A stretch of DNA of 64,000 nt from assembly GCA_020633315.1 (NCBI GenBank), contig JACKDV010000027.1:7352-71351 (forward strand). Reading direction: 5' to 3'. This document shows positions 52,441 to 62,600 of this stretch, piece by piece. The translations under genes and the position numbers were made by a program. Under the pieces are notes generated by a model that made no database searches, was not told the DNA's origin, and saw nothing but the letters and a program-made list of their open reading frames with translations. The DNA comes from Myxococcales bacterium. GTDB taxonomy: Bacteria; Myxococcota_A; Polyangia; Nannocystales; Nannocystaceae. Every line of letters begins with the position of its first letter. The first letter of the stretch is position 1.

Positions 52441-53154
52441 CTAGAGCACCTCGGCGGGGGGGCCGTCGGCCACGATGCGACCGTCGCGGAACACCAGCAC
52501 CCGGGAGCCGTACACGGCCAGCTCGGGCTCGTGGGTGACCATGACGACGGTGATGCTCCGCTCGCGGTTGAGCGAGACGAGCAGCTCGATGATCTCGCGG
52601 CTGCGCTCCGTGTCGAGGTTGCCGGTGGGCTCGTCGGCGAAGAGCACCGCGGGCTCGCTGACCAGGGCGCGGGCGATGGCCACCCGCTGCTGCTGCCCGC
52701 CCGAGAGCTGGGCCGGGGTGTGATCGGCCCGGTCGGCCAGGCCCACGTCCTGCAGGGCCTGCTGCGCCCGGCGTCGGCGCTCCCGGGCTCGGACGCCGCG
52801 GTAGACCAGCGGCAGCGCCACGTTGTCGAGCGCGGTGGTGCGGGCCAGGAGGTTGAAGCTCTGGAACACGAAGCCGAGGTAGTGGCGGCGCAGGAGCGTC
52901 CGCTGGTTGCGGTCGAGGGCCCCCACGTCGACGCCCGCGAAGCGATACTCCCCGGCGGTGGGGGTGTCGAGGCAGCCGAGGATGTTCATGCAGGTGGACT
53001 TGCCCGAGCCGCTCGAGCCCATCACCATCACCAGCTCCCCGCGCTCGATGACCAGGTCCACCCCGGCGAGCGCGGCGACCCGGGCCTCGCCGCGGCCGTA
53101 GACCTTCTGGGCGCCACGCAGCTCGATGAGTGGGGCGTGGTCATCGGTGCTCAC
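52441..53154 (-). CDS. MacB-type ABC transporter ATPase
   Basis: A 237-residue ATPase. Walker A is GSSGSGKST (about 46-54), the Q-loop is in GFVFQSFNLLARTTALDNV, the signature is LSGGQQQR and Walker B is VLFADEPTGNLD. This belongs to the LolD/MacB group. The start GTG overlaps the MacA stop (GTGA), and the permease follows 10 bp later. Substrates of such exporters include peptides, macrolides and lipoproteins. Confidence 0.95.
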   Translation of the reverse strand: MSTDDHAPLIELRGAQKVYGRGEARVAALAGVDLVIERGELVMVMGSSGSGKSTCMNILGCLDTPTAGEYRFAGVDVGALDRNQRTLLRRHYLGFVFQSFNLLARTTALDNVALPLVYRGVRARERRRRAQQALQDVGLADRADHTPAQLSGGQQQRVAIARALVSEPAVLFADEPTGNLDTERSREIIELLVSLNRERSITVVMVTHEPELAVYGSRVLVFRDGRIVADGPPAEVL

Positions 53155-54485
53155 TGGCCGAGCTCCATGCCGACGATCACCTCGTCGCCTTCCTCCAGCT
53201 CGTCGGGCTCGATCTCGGTGAAGCGGCCGTCGCTGGCGCCCGTGCGCACCCGGACCGGGGTGGGCTCGCCGTCCCGCAGCAGGTAGAGCTCCTGGGCGTC
53301 TTCGCCGGTGGGGCGGGTGGCCGCCTGGGCGCCCGTGGTCTTGCGGGTGCGGCGGGGCGGCATGGGCGGGGCGAGGGGGTTGTTGCTGCGGCCCGAGGAT
53401 TCGGTGGCGGTCTGGGTCTTGGCGGGGTCGAAGCGCAGCGCCAGCATGGGCACCCGCAGCACCGCGGCGTGGCGCTCCACGAGGATCGTGGCGGTGGCGG
53501 TCATTCCCGGGCGCAGCCGCTGCCCGGCGTTGTCGACCGAGAGCACCGCGGTGTAGGTGACCACGGTGCTGCTCTCGGTGGCGGTGGGGGCCAGGTCCAC
53601 GCGCTCGACCTTCGCGTCGAAGGAGCGCCCCGGCCAGGCGTCGACGGTGAAGGTGGCGGACTGCCCCGCCTGCACCCGGCCCACGTCGGCCTCGTCCACC
53701 CCCAGGTCCAGGCGCATCACCGAGAGATCCTCGGCCAGGGTGAACAGCTCGGGGGCCTGCAGCGAGGCCGCGATGGCGTTGCCGGGCTCCACGCTGCGGG
53801 TGAGCACGACGCCGTCGATGGGGGAGACGATGGTGGCCTTGCCGCGGTTGGTCTGGGCCTGCTCCACGCGGACCTTGGCCAGCGTACGCTCCGAGCGGGC
53901 CCGCGAGAGATCGGCCTTGGCCAGGTCGTAGCTGGACTGCGCCGCCTGCAGCTCCTCCTTGGAGACCAGGCCCTGGTCGAAGAGGGCCTCGTCGCGCTCC
54001 TTGGTGATCTTCGCTGCGTCCAGGGACGCGGAGGCGCGGCTGACCTCGATCTTGGCGGTCGACAGCGAGCCCTTGGCCTCGGTCAGGGCGTTGTCGAGGC
54101 TGGCGGGGTCGAGGGTGGCGAGGACCTGCCCCTGGGTGACGCGATCGTTGACCTCGACCTCCACGGTGGCGATGCGCCCGGAGATCTCGCCCCCGACGCT
54201 GACCACTCGCTTGGCCTCGAGGGTGCCCGTGGCCTGCACGGTCTCGTCGATGTCGCCGCGGTCGACCGCCACGGTCTCGTAGCGGGGCGCTGGCGGCGGG
54301 GCCGAGAGGTACGCCCGGAGCCCGAAGCCCGCGCCCACCAGGATCGCCAGCACCACCACCCAGCCGAGGACGCGACGCAGCCGCCTTCGGGGGTGGCTGC
54401 CGACCGCCTCCAGCACCGCCGCGGCGTCGAGGGCATCGGCGGGCGAGGCGACGGTGGGCACGGCGTTCTCGGACGGCATCTGCAT
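53151..54485 (-). CDS. MacA-type periplasmic adaptor (HlyD/RND family)
   Basis: A 444-residue membrane fusion protein with one N-terminal helix (about 39-60), a split biotinyl-lipoyl domain (TGTLEAKRVVSVGGEISGRI, then IVSPIDGVVLTRSVEPGNAI), a helical hairpin between about 130 and 215 (EVSRASASLDAAKITKERDE) and a beta-barrel region ending RVPMLALRF. A Pro/Thr/Arg-rich linker at about 360-395 interrupts the last domain. It is the first gene of the set, ahead of the ATPase and permease. Confidence 0.92.
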   Translation of the reverse strand: MQMPSENAVPTVASPADALDAAAVLEAVGSHPRRRLRRVLGWVVVLAILVGAGFGLRAYLSAPPPAPRYETVAVDRGDIDETVQATGTLEAKRVVSVGGEISGRIATVEVEVNDRVTQGQVLATLDPASLDNALTEAKGSLSTAKIEVSRASASLDAAKITKERDEALFDQGLVSKEELQAAQSSYDLAKADLSRARSERTLAKVRVEQAQTNRGKATIVSPIDGVVLTRSVEPGNAIAASLQAPELFTLAEDLSVMRLDLGVDEADVGRVQAGQSATFTVDAWPGRSFDAKVERVDLAPTATESSTVVTYTAVLSVDNAGQRLRPGMTATATILVERHAAVLRVPMLALRFDPAKTQTATESSGRSNNPLAPPMPPRRTRKTTGAQAATRPTGEDAQELYLLRDGEPTPVRVRTGASDGRFTEIEPDELEEGDEVIVGMELGQ

Positions 54486-54715
54486 CGCGGGGGACGAGTG
54501 GGTTCATACGCCGTCTCGTGGTCGTGGGCAGCGAAACGAATGCAAAGCCCACGTGAAGCCGGCCGCGGGTGACCGACCTCACCGCCCTCGCGCAAGGAAT
54601 GCGGATCGCAGCGGCGCCTCGTGGGCTCGGCGTCCCTCTGCGACGCGCCCGCGCAGGCCCCGACGCCTCGGTGCCGAGCCGCAGCGATCGGATCGAGGCC
54701 GGAGCTCCGCCGGGA

Positions 54716-55786
54716 TCAGCCGGCGGGCGGGATGAAGTTCTCGCAGGAGCCCTCGATGAGCTCGAGGGCCTCCTGCAGCGGCGTGGAGTAGTCGGAGCCC
54801 GAGATGTCGGCCCAGTAGGAGTTGGGCGCGACGAGGTCGAGGAAGGCGTGGATGCGGGGCGCGTCGGTCTCCCCTCCGCCGGAGGCGGGCCCGGAGATCG
54901 CGACCGCGACGAGGTTCTCGGGGTGGCCGCCCTTGAGCCCGACGAGCATGTCGTGGAAGTCGGACACCGGGGCGATCGACCCGGGCCCGCCGAACAGGGG
55001 CCAGTTGGTGGCGGTCATCCACACGCTCTGGTCGTCCTCGTCGGTGACCAGCACCAGCACCAGCAGGGCGTCGTCGCGAAGGAAGCCGAGGTTGTACTGC
55101 TCGGCGTCGGCGACCCGGTCGACGAGGGCCATCCGCGTGGCCTCGAGCGGCGCCTCGGAGCCGCCCTCGGGGATGCCGTTGAAGTCCTGGGCCTGGGGCA
55201 GCGAGGCGATGCAGGTGAACTGATCGCCGACGGCGGCCGCTCCCTCGCTGCCCTCGATCCACCGGCCCGTGGGGACGTCGCTGCAGGGGACGCGGCCCTC
55301 GTCGTGCTGCAGGCGGCCGAGGTAGCCGGGCCCGCACAGCGCTCCGAGCAGGCACATGGTCTCGTCCGTGATGTTCGAGGAGATCACGCCGATGCGGTAG
55401 TCGATGCCCTGCTGGGCCACGAGCGTGTCGTCGATGGTCTGGGCCATGCCGGGGAACGCCGCGGTCAGCTTGTCCTGGTTGTCGGACATCGAGCCCGAGT
55501 CGTCGATGACGAACAGCAGGTCGACCTTGTCGCAGCCCATGGTGACGCCGCCGGGGGAGTCGGGGTCCTCGAGGTCGAACTTGAAGCCGGTGTCCTCGTC
55601 GACCCCGTCGCTGCCCGAGCCCGTGCTCTGGCCCGTGCCCGCGGCGGTGGTGGGGCTGGAGGTCGCGTCGGAGGCGTTGGTGGTGCCCATGGTCGCGGTC
55701 GCAGCCGAGTCGAAGGGCGAGGGGCCGTCCGAGCCCGTGCATCCCGTGACCATGATTCCCGCGATGACGAGGCGATTGCAGACCAT
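54716..55786 (-). CDS. VWA-domain lipoprotein with intact MIDAS
   Basis: A 356-residue lipoprotein. Lipobox MVTGC (Cys16), then a Ser/Thr/Gly/Asp stalk to about residue 75. The domain opens with VDLLFVIDDSGSMSDN, DxSxS intact, and a second strand reads LVLVLVTDEDDQSVW. A Cys-rich loop (MCLLGALCGPGYLG) lies near residue 145. It resembles the lipoprotein at 7.4-9.1 kb in order of motifs, so the two are probably paralogues. A TATCGT box is 5 nt before the ATG. Confidence 0.82.
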   Translation of the reverse strand: MVCNRLVIAGIMVTGCTGSDGPSPFDSAATATMGTTNASDATSSPTTAAGTGQSTGSGSDGVDEDTGFKFDLEDPDSPGGVTMGCDKVDLLFVIDDSGSMSDNQDKLTAAFPGMAQTIDDTLVAQQGIDYRIGVISSNITDETMCLLGALCGPGYLGRLQHDEGRVPCSDVPTGRWIEGSEGAAAVGDQFTCIASLPQAQDFNGIPEGGSEAPLEATRMALVDRVADAEQYNLGFLRDDALLVLVLVTDEDDQSVWMTATNWPLFGGPGSIAPVSDFHDMLVGLKGGHPENLVAVAISGPASGGGETDAPRIHAFLDLVAPNSYWADISGSDYSTPLQEALELIEGSCENFIPPAG

Positions 55787-55884
55787 GGCTCACGATAGGC
55801 CGGCCGCGCGGACGCTGACAACCGAGGTCTCCACGATGCCGGTGCGGGGGCGTCGAGCGGGTCCGGTGGGGTGGCGCGCCCCTC

Positions 55885-56067
55885 GTGGGAGCGCGACCTT
55901 CGGACCTCGAGACGGTCGAGACGGCACGGGGCGAGCCGCTGGGGTGGATCTACTTCGAGCAGCCGGGCGGTCGCATCGGTCGTCACTTCTACCCGATCAG
56001 CTGGACCGACGCCGGCAAGCTCGACTCCGTGGCGCGCTGGGCGGGCGTGGCGAGGAAGCGCCGCTGA
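55885..56067 (+). CDS. Small orphan ORF, possibly a gene remnant
   Basis: A 60-residue frame starting with GTG. GEPLGWIYFEQPGGRIGRHF followed by YPISWTDAGKLDSVARWAG looks like protein with balanced composition, but the N-terminus is short and has no Shine-Dalgarno or -10 box. It may be the end of a lost gene. The rest of the 55787-56218 gap shows no other gene on either strand. Confidence 0.4.
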   Translation: MGARPSDLETVETARGEPLGWIYFEQPGGRIGRHFYPISWTDAGKLDSVARWAGVARKRR

Positions 56068-56218
56068 GCGCGAGCTCGGAGGCGGGCGCGCGCGAGCCGG
56101 GGTCGTCCGAAGAAATGCGTCGAACGTCGGGAACCGATCGTCGCCTCGGGTCAATCATCCTTCGAGGGCGCGGCGAGGCTCGCTTGGACTGGGAGCCCGC
56201 CCGCGCTCGGGATTGGAC

Positions 56219-57079
56219 ATGGACATGAACGCTTCGAATCAGACCTTCCTTCGCCTCGGGCTCCTCTCCACCGTCGTGCTGGGCACTTGGGCCGCCGGCT
56301 GCGACTCGGAGCCCCCGCCCGACGAGCCCTTCGCCCTGCTGGTGGATGCGGTGAGCGACCTCGAGCTCGACGCCCGCGCGCCCGCGGTCGTGCCCGTGCC
56401 CGCCCCCGCTCCGCTGCCGGTGGCCGTGCCCGCCCCGTCCCCGCGCTGCGCGGTCGATGGCGACGGCGACGGCGTGCTCTCGCTGCTGGACTACGAGACG
56501 GCGGTGCCGATGGCCCCCGATGCCTGTGCGGGCGCGGGCGGAGCGGTGCTCGGCAACATCGCGGGGGTGCGCTCGGCCTCGCTGGGCGACGGGGCCTCGG
56601 GCTCGCCCTCCGCCCTGGGCATCGAGGCGCCGCCGGTGGCGGCCGGTGGCAACCTCTCGGTGCCCTCGATCACCAACATCCCGCAGGAGGTGCTCGACTG
56701 GGTGGCAGGGACCGGGATCCCGGATCGCGACTACGTGCCCGACAGCTACGACTGCGACGACTTCGCGGACGACCTCGAGAAGGCGTTCGAGGAATTGCTG
56801 CCCGGCGCCGGGACCTTCACGTACATCGCGTGTGACTTCGACGCGGAGACGGGCAACTACACCAGCGCGCATGCGATCACCGACGTGCACGGCGGCGGGG
56901 CGGTGGCGTGGATCGAGCCCCAGACGGGGCAGCCGGTGGACCTCGATAAGAACGGCGACGGCAACGTGACCTTCGCCCTGGACTTCTCCGGCTACCCGGA
57001 GCCCACCGACGGCGGCTGCTTCATCGCGGTGTTCGAGAGCGCCGAGGCGGCCCAGGACGCCGGTCTCCAGCTCGACTGA
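56219..57079 (+). CDS. Lipoprotein with calcium-loop-like motifs
   Basis: A 286-residue lipoprotein. Signal ending WAAGC (Cys28), a Pro/Ala/Val-rich linker (about 53-75), then two acidic loops of the EF-hand/dockerin kind: DGDGDGVLSLLDYE at about 80-93 and DLDKNGDGNVTF at about 241-252. Between them lies SYDCDDFADDLEKAFEEL and HAITDVHGGGAVAWIEP, a Cys-Asp-Asp...His pattern that might form an active site of a papain-like or NlpC-like fold; this is only a suggestion. The second ATG, at 56225, could also start it. Confidence 0.65.
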   Translation: MDMNASNQTFLRLGLLSTVVLGTWAAGCDSEPPPDEPFALLVDAVSDLELDARAPAVVPVPAPAPLPVAVPAPSPRCAVDGDGDGVLSLLDYETAVPMAPDACAGAGGAVLGNIAGVRSASLGDGASGSPSALGIEAPPVAAGGNLSVPSITNIPQEVLDWVAGTGIPDRDYVPDSYDCDDFADDLEKAFEELLPGAGTFTYIACDFDAETGNYTSAHAITDVHGGGAVAWIEPQTGQPVDLDKNGDGNVTFALDFSGYPEPTDGGCFIAVFESAEAAQDAGLQLD

Positions 57080-57087
57080 GCGACTCG

Positions 57088-57858
57088 CTAGGGCTCCGGC
57101 GCGTCCGTCTCGCGCCGGAGCCGGGCGACCACGTCGGGGGGCAGGCGGTCGGCCATCCGCTCCAGCGCGTCGCGACGTCGCCGGGCTCGCAGCCCCAGCA
57201 GCAGCAGGGGGACGCCGAGCATGGCGGTGTCGTGGCGGTGGGCACAGCCGGGCTCGGGATCGTAGGGCGGGACCAGGCACGGGCCGTGCGAAGGCTCGGT
57301 GATGGGCGCCGCCACCAGGCACGGCTCGAAGCCCACCACACTCGGGCGCGGGCCGGCGTCGCCAGGCTCGAGCGCGGCGCAGCGCTCGTGGGCGCGGGCC
57401 TGCTCGGCCCGGGCTCGCTCGATCATCTCGGGCGTGGCGCGGGGGTGCTCGGCCACTCGCTCGGCATCGCGTTGCAGCCGGGCGCACAGCTCGGTGGCTG
57501 CCTCGGGGTCGGGCTCGGTGAGGATCGCGTGTCGCAGGGCGATGACCACGTCGAGCCGCAGCACGACCAGCTCCGGGGCGAGCTCGGCCGCCCGCTCGAA
57601 GGCCGAGGCCGCCTCGTGATGCTCGCCCCGGGCGAAGGCCTGCTCGCCGCGCTCGAAGGCGGCACGGGCCTCGGGGCGCAGCTCGGGGGGCAGCTCGGTG
57701 TCGTGCAGGCCCGGCTCGGTCGCGGCGGGCTCGGGCTCGGCCGGGTCGGGGCGCTCGGGCGGTGCCGCGGGCTCCCGGGCGTCGACGGAGGCCGCTCCCA
57801 CGGCGAGCAGGGCGGGGAGCGGCAGCAAGAGCCCGATTCGGTCGCGGGGGCCGGACAC
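57088..57858 (-). CDS. Exported protein with TPR-like helices and C-terminal membrane segment
   Basis: A 256-residue protein. A signal peptide (about 1-27) is followed by a Pro/Glu-rich stretch and a helical region (about 60-115: AAFERGEQAFARGEHHEAAS, AFERAAELAPELVVLRLDVV) with the tetratricopeptide pattern. Near residue 215 a short hydrophobic helix (MLGVPLLLLGL) is followed by RARRRRD, as in C-terminal membrane anchors. GTG is the start, 6 nt after a TATCCT box. Function unknown. Confidence 0.65.
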   Translation of the reverse strand: MSGPRDRIGLLLPLPALLAVGAASVDAREPAAPPERPDPAEPEPAATEPGLHDTELPPELRPEARAAFERGEQAFARGEHHEAASAFERAAELAPELVVLRLDVVIALRHAILTEPDPEAATELCARLQRDAERVAEHPRATPEMIERARAEQARAHERCAALEPGDAGPRPSVVGFEPCLVAAPITEPSHGPCLVPPYDPEPGCAHRHDTAMLGVPLLLLGLRARRRRDALERMADRLPPDVVARLRRETDAPEP

Positions 57859-57864
57859 GGGCCG

Positions 57865-57870
57865 AGGATA
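57865..57870 (-). promoter_or_regulatory. -10-like box of a leaderless gene
   Basis: TATCCT on the minus strand ends 6 nt before the GTG at 57858. Confidence 0.45.
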
Positions 57871-57912
57871 GCGTGGCGAGCTCCCGATGGGCGGCGGAGG
57901 GCGAACGTCGAC

Positions 57913-59565
57913 TCAGCCGCCCGCGCTCTCCCACGCTGCCTCCTCTTCGAGGAACTGCAGCGGGTCCACCTCGGGCTTGACCTTCTCATAGATGGTGGGG
58001 AAGGTGCCGTCGGCCTCGTAGCGCTCGCGCATCTGGTGCCACAGGGTGTGGTCGAACATCTCGGTGAACTCCTCCTCGGTGCTGAACACGTCGCAGTAGG
58101 TGTGGAGGAAGCCACCGAGCGCGCGCGCCTCGTGCTCGAGCCGGCGCACGCGGGTGACGGTGGGGAAGCGGTCGTCGCCGTCCTTGATCCGCTGCGGGAT
58201 GCCGTAGACGCCGATGTCGAGGAAGGTCTCGGACTCGGCCTGGCCCGAGTAGGGCTTGCCGCGGTTGGCGGGGCGGCGCACCAGGCCCCCGCGGTCGATC
58301 ACCTTGCAGGGGTAGGCGAGCAGCGGATAGATCTCGAAGCTCTCGTCCACGTGGCGCACCATGTCCGCGAAGCGCTCGGCCGGGAACGCGTACTCCTGCC
58401 AGACCTGCTTGCGGATGGTGTTGAGGCGCTCGGCCTCGGGGCGGGTGCCCTTGAGGAAGGTCATGTTGGGCGGGAGCAGCCAGCCCAGCGAGTAGCGGAA
58501 CCAGGGCTCGTTGGCCGAGGGCATGATCTGCGCCAGGCACATGCACAGGCTGCGATCGTGGCGCATGAGGTAGTCGTGCATGGGCACGAGCTCCTCGTGC
58601 CGGCCGCCCTCGCCGAGCTCGAGCATCGATTCCACGTGCTTGTAGAACAGCGGCTTGTAGTAGCGGTCGATGGGGTTGACGGGCAGGGTGCTGGCCCGGA
58701 CCTCCTCTTCGGTGGCCAGGTGCCCCTCCAGGATCACCGCGCTCTCGCGCCCGAAGATGATGGTCTCGATGTAGTGGGGCGGATCGTCGGCGGTGGCGAG
58801 GCGGCGGTACTCCTCGGCATAGGCCGCCAGCGAGAAGAACGGCCGGTAGACCAGGCGCACGTGGGAGGGGGAGCGGATCACGCGCAGCTCGAGCGCCACC
58901 AACAGCCCGAGGGTGCCGTGGCTCCACGGCAGGGCGCGGAACAGATCGGCATGCTCGCCCGTGGCCGTCGCCCGCACCAGCTCGCCCTTGGCGGTGACGA
59001 TCTCGTAGGCGGTGACGGTGTCGTGCACCAGGCCGCAGACGTGGGAGTGCGTGGTCATGCCCAGGGCCATCACCAGGCCGCCCATCGTGGCGTCCTTCAT
59101 CTCGATGGTGGCCTCGAGCTGCAGGCCCATCGCCAGCAGGTGCTTGGTCACCTCGCCCACGGTGGCGAAGGGCTCGAGGCGGACGATGCCCCGCTCGCGA
59201 TCCACGTGGAGGATCGCGCTCAGATCGCTCATGCGGACGGTCTGGGCGCGGGACTTGTCCGCCATGCGGACGTTGAGGGAGGCCGCGCCCTTGCGGTCGG
59301 TGCGGAGCGGCTTGCGGGCCCACTCCTCGCCCTTGGCCCGTGCCTCGGCGTAGCGCCGCACGTCCTGCATCACGCGGGCGACCCGGGCGTCGTGGTCGTC
59401 GGGAGCATTGGGCTTGGCGACCGCGGCCTTGGCCCGCTCGACGGCGGCGGCCAGCTTGCTCATGGGCAGGGCGACCCCCATGATGATGAGCTCACGGCGA
59501 CCGTCGGCCCATCGCTTGACGGCGTCGCGGAGTGGGCGGGGCTTGTTCGGCACGCTGGCTCGCAT
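57913..59565 (-). CDS. DHCR24-like FAD-dependent delta-24 sterol reductase
   Basis: A 550-residue FAD-dependent oxidoreductase. The PCMH-type FAD domain (about 80-235) reads ILHVDRERGIVRLEPFATVG, then IEMKDATMGGLVMALGMTTH, SHVCGLVHDTVTAYEIVTAKG and ALPWSHGTLGLLVALELRVI. These closely match the order and wording of eukaryotic DHCR24 (delta-24 sterol reductase). A C-terminal stretch with FEIYPLLAYPCKVID and DIGVYGIPQR also fits. Some myxobacteria make sterols, so a role in reducing the C24 double bond is likely. ATG at 59565 is the start; an in-frame GTG at 59553 is possible. No other sterol gene is in the window. Confidence 0.85.
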   Translation of the reverse strand: MRASVPNKPRPLRDAVKRWADGRRELIIMGVALPMSKLAAAVERAKAAVAKPNAPDDHDARVARVMQDVRRYAEARAKGEEWARKPLRTDRKGAASLNVRMADKSRAQTVRMSDLSAILHVDRERGIVRLEPFATVGEVTKHLLAMGLQLEATIEMKDATMGGLVMALGMTTHSHVCGLVHDTVTAYEIVTAKGELVRATATGEHADLFRALPWSHGTLGLLVALELRVIRSPSHVRLVYRPFFSLAAYAEEYRRLATADDPPHYIETIIFGRESAVILEGHLATEEEVRASTLPVNPIDRYYKPLFYKHVESMLELGEGGRHEELVPMHDYLMRHDRSLCMCLAQIMPSANEPWFRYSLGWLLPPNMTFLKGTRPEAERLNTIRKQVWQEYAFPAERFADMVRHVDESFEIYPLLAYPCKVIDRGGLVRRPANRGKPYSGQAESETFLDIGVYGIPQRIKDGDDRFPTVTRVRRLEHEARALGGFLHTYCDVFSTEEEFTEMFDHTLWHQMRERYEADGTFPTIYEKVKPEVDPLQFLEEEAAWESAGG

Positions 59566-59666
59566 GGTGGGCCATGCGGCGCTCGTAGGCAATGGCGGCC
59601 GCCCGGATCGAGGGGGCGCTCGAGGGGACGGTGGCCCGAGCGCGGCCGCTTCGAACGAGGCTGGGC

Positions 59667-62600
59667 TCAGCGCGATGCCTCGGAGTGCTCGGCGAGCCAG
59701 CGGCGGACCTCGGCGAGCTGCTCGTCGTCGCCTCCGCGGGTGTAGGCATCGATGGCTTCCCGGGCGGCGGCCCGCGCTGCCTCGGGCTCGCCCTCGGCCC
59801 AGCGCGCGCGGGCGAGGGCGCGGCCGATGTCGCCGAGCATGCCGGGGTCCGCCTCGATCTCGCCCTGCACGGTGCGGGCGTGCTCCAGCGCCTCGCGAGC
59901 CTGCGGCACCCGATCGAGCTCGAGCAGGGTCTCGCCGATCCGGACCAGCGCATCGGCTCGCGCGCTGGGATCGGCGATCCGCTCGGCGCGGCGGAACAGC
60001 TCGAGCGCCTCCAGGGGGCGTCCCTGGCCCCGCCGCGTGAGGCCCAGGCTGGTGAGCACGAAGGCGAGGTTCGGGTGCTCGGGGCCCAAGCCTGCCTCGA
60101 GGATCGCGATGGAGCGGAGCTGGTGCTCGGCTGCCTCGTCGAGGCGCTCGAGGTCGTAGTAGGCCCCGCCGAGGTTGGACTCGACGATCCCCACGCTGGG
60201 GTGCTCGGGCCCGAGGGTCTCGCGCTCGATGTCGAGGGCGTGCTCGAGATCGTCGATCGCCTCGAGGGGGCGGTGGAGCTGGATGCGGGCGTCGCCGCGG
60301 AGGGTGTGGGCCTTGGACACGAGCGGGTGGCGGGGGCCGTGGGCGGCCTGCAGCACCGCGAGCGCTCGATCGGCGTGGGCCTCGGAGGCCTCGTGCAGGC
60401 CGAGGTCGAGCTCGGCCACGGCGAGGTTGATGAGCGTCTGGCCGACCAGGGGGTGCTCGTCGCCGAAGGTGGCGGTGAACACCTCGAGGTTGTGGGCGAG
60501 CAGGGCCCGGGCCTCCTCCGACTTGCCCTGCGCGCGCAGCAGCGAGGACAGGTTGTTGCGTACCTGGGCGACGTCGGGATGGTCGGGGCCGAGCTGCGCC
60601 TCGAGCCGCTCGCCGGCGCGGGCGAAGCTGCTGGAGGCCCGCTCGAGATCGGCCACCCCGAGCGCGGCGGCCCCGAGACCATTGAGCACCAGGGCGACCT
60701 CCTGCGGGGCGATCGCGGCGTCGTCGGGCAGGCGCTCGGCCACGGCGAGCGCGGCCTCGAAGTGCTCGAGCGCCCGCTCGGCGTGGCCGGCCTCGTGCTC
60801 GATCCAGCCCAGGGTGCGCAGGCGGGAGAGCTCGGCCTCGGGGTCTTGCCCGTGGCGTCGGCTCCAGGCCTCGGCGTGGGCAGCGAGGCGTCGCCCCTCC
60901 TCGTGGCGGGCGTCCTTGTAGCCCACCACCCAGGCCAGGCGATTCCAGGCGGTGGTGACCGCGTGATCGTGCCGGCCGATCTCGGCGGCGTGCAGGGCCG
61001 CGCGCAGCTCGGTCTCGGCCTCGGCCAGCTCGCCGCGATCGGTGAGCACCCAGCCCCGCGCCAGGCGGGCGTCGGCCTCGGTGGGCGCGTGGCCGAGCGC
61101 GACCGCATCGTCCACGCTGCGGGTGGCCAGGCCCAGGGCGTCGTCGAAGCGCCGAGCCTGACGCAGCGCCTCCACCCGGCCCAGCTCGTCGAAGATCGCG
61201 TCGGCGCGGGCTCGGTCGCCGGGATCGTCGGGCAGCGGCACCGGGGCGCGCAGGGCCTCGAGGTCGCGGCAGCCATCCAGCGAGGGGAGGGCGTCGACCG
61301 CCTGCACCGCCTGGGCGGCCACCTCGGCGTCGGCCTCGGCGAGCACGTCCACCAGGGCCCCGAAGGCACGGCGGCGACGGTCGAGGCAGAGCATCCGCAG
61401 GTCGAGGACGGCGACCGACTCGCTGCCGTCGATGCGGGTGGCCCGGCAGGCGGCCTCGTGCTCCCGGGCCCAGGCGTGGGCGTAGTCGTGCAGGCCGCGG
61501 TCGACCTCCTCGCGGACGCGCTCGCTCCACGGCAGCCCCGGGCGGGCGAGCGCCTCGCTCACCGCGGCCGCGCGTAGCTCGTCCCAGGTGCCCGCGCGCT
61601 CGAGCTCGCGATCGGAGCCGGTGCAAGGCGTGGGCTCGGGCGTCGACGACGGCCACACCAGCGCGCCCGCGGTGCCGGCCAGCAGCAGCGCGACCACCCA
61701 CGAGCGCCGCGGTCGGGCCACGGCCTCCAGCGCGTCGACCAGCTCGCCCATGGAGGCGTGGCGCAGCGCGGGATCGGGATGCAGCCCGCGCGCCAGCAGC
61801 CGGATGAGCCGGGCGGGGATCCGGCCGGTGGCGGGGCCGAAGGGAGCGAGGCGCTCGGGGTGGGTGGCCTGCGGTGGCATGCGCCCGTGCAGCGCCTCCC
61901 ACAGCGCCACGCAGAAGCCGAACTGATCGGTCCGCGGCCCCAGCGGGTCGCCGCGGATCTGCTCCGGGGCCATGTACGCGGGGGTGCCCAGGCGCTGCCC
62001 GGTGCGGGTGAGGGTGCCCTCCTCCTCGCTCGCGTCGTAGGCCGTGTCGTCGTCGTGCAGCGAGGGCTCGCCCTCCACCGCGTGCACGAGGCCGAAGTCG
62101 AGGACCACCACGCGCCCGGCCTCGGTGATCATCACGTTGGTGGGCTTGAAGTCGCGGTGCACGAGGCCGGCGGCGTGGGCCGCCTGGAGCCCGCGCCCGG
62201 CGTCGGTGTAGACGCGCAGCACCTCTCGCCACGGCCGCGGTCCCGCCGACCTCCAGGCGAGCAGGGTCTGGCCCTCGAGCAGCTCCATGGCCAGGAACAC
62301 GCGGCCCTCGAAGGTGCCCACGTCGTGGATGGTGATCACGTGGCGATCGCTGAGGCGGGCGAGGGCCCGGGCCTCGCGGAGCAGGCGGGCCTGCCGGGCC
62401 TCGTCGGTGCTGCGCAGCAGCTTGATCGCGATCGTGCGCGACAGCTCGGGGTCGTGGGCGGCGTAGACCATGCCCATGCCGCCGCGCCCGAGCAGCGCCT
62501 GGATCTCGTAGCGGCCGACCCGGGTGCCGGGGTGCAGGCGGGAGGCTCGGTCGCGCTCGAGCTGATCGATGAGCGAGCGGTCGTCCTCGCGGGAGTGCTC

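Noticed and set aside
51219..54485. A complete tripartite efflux pump
   Set aside because: The MacA and split MacB genes are present but no TolC-type outer membrane channel lies in the window, so only the inner part of the system can be called.
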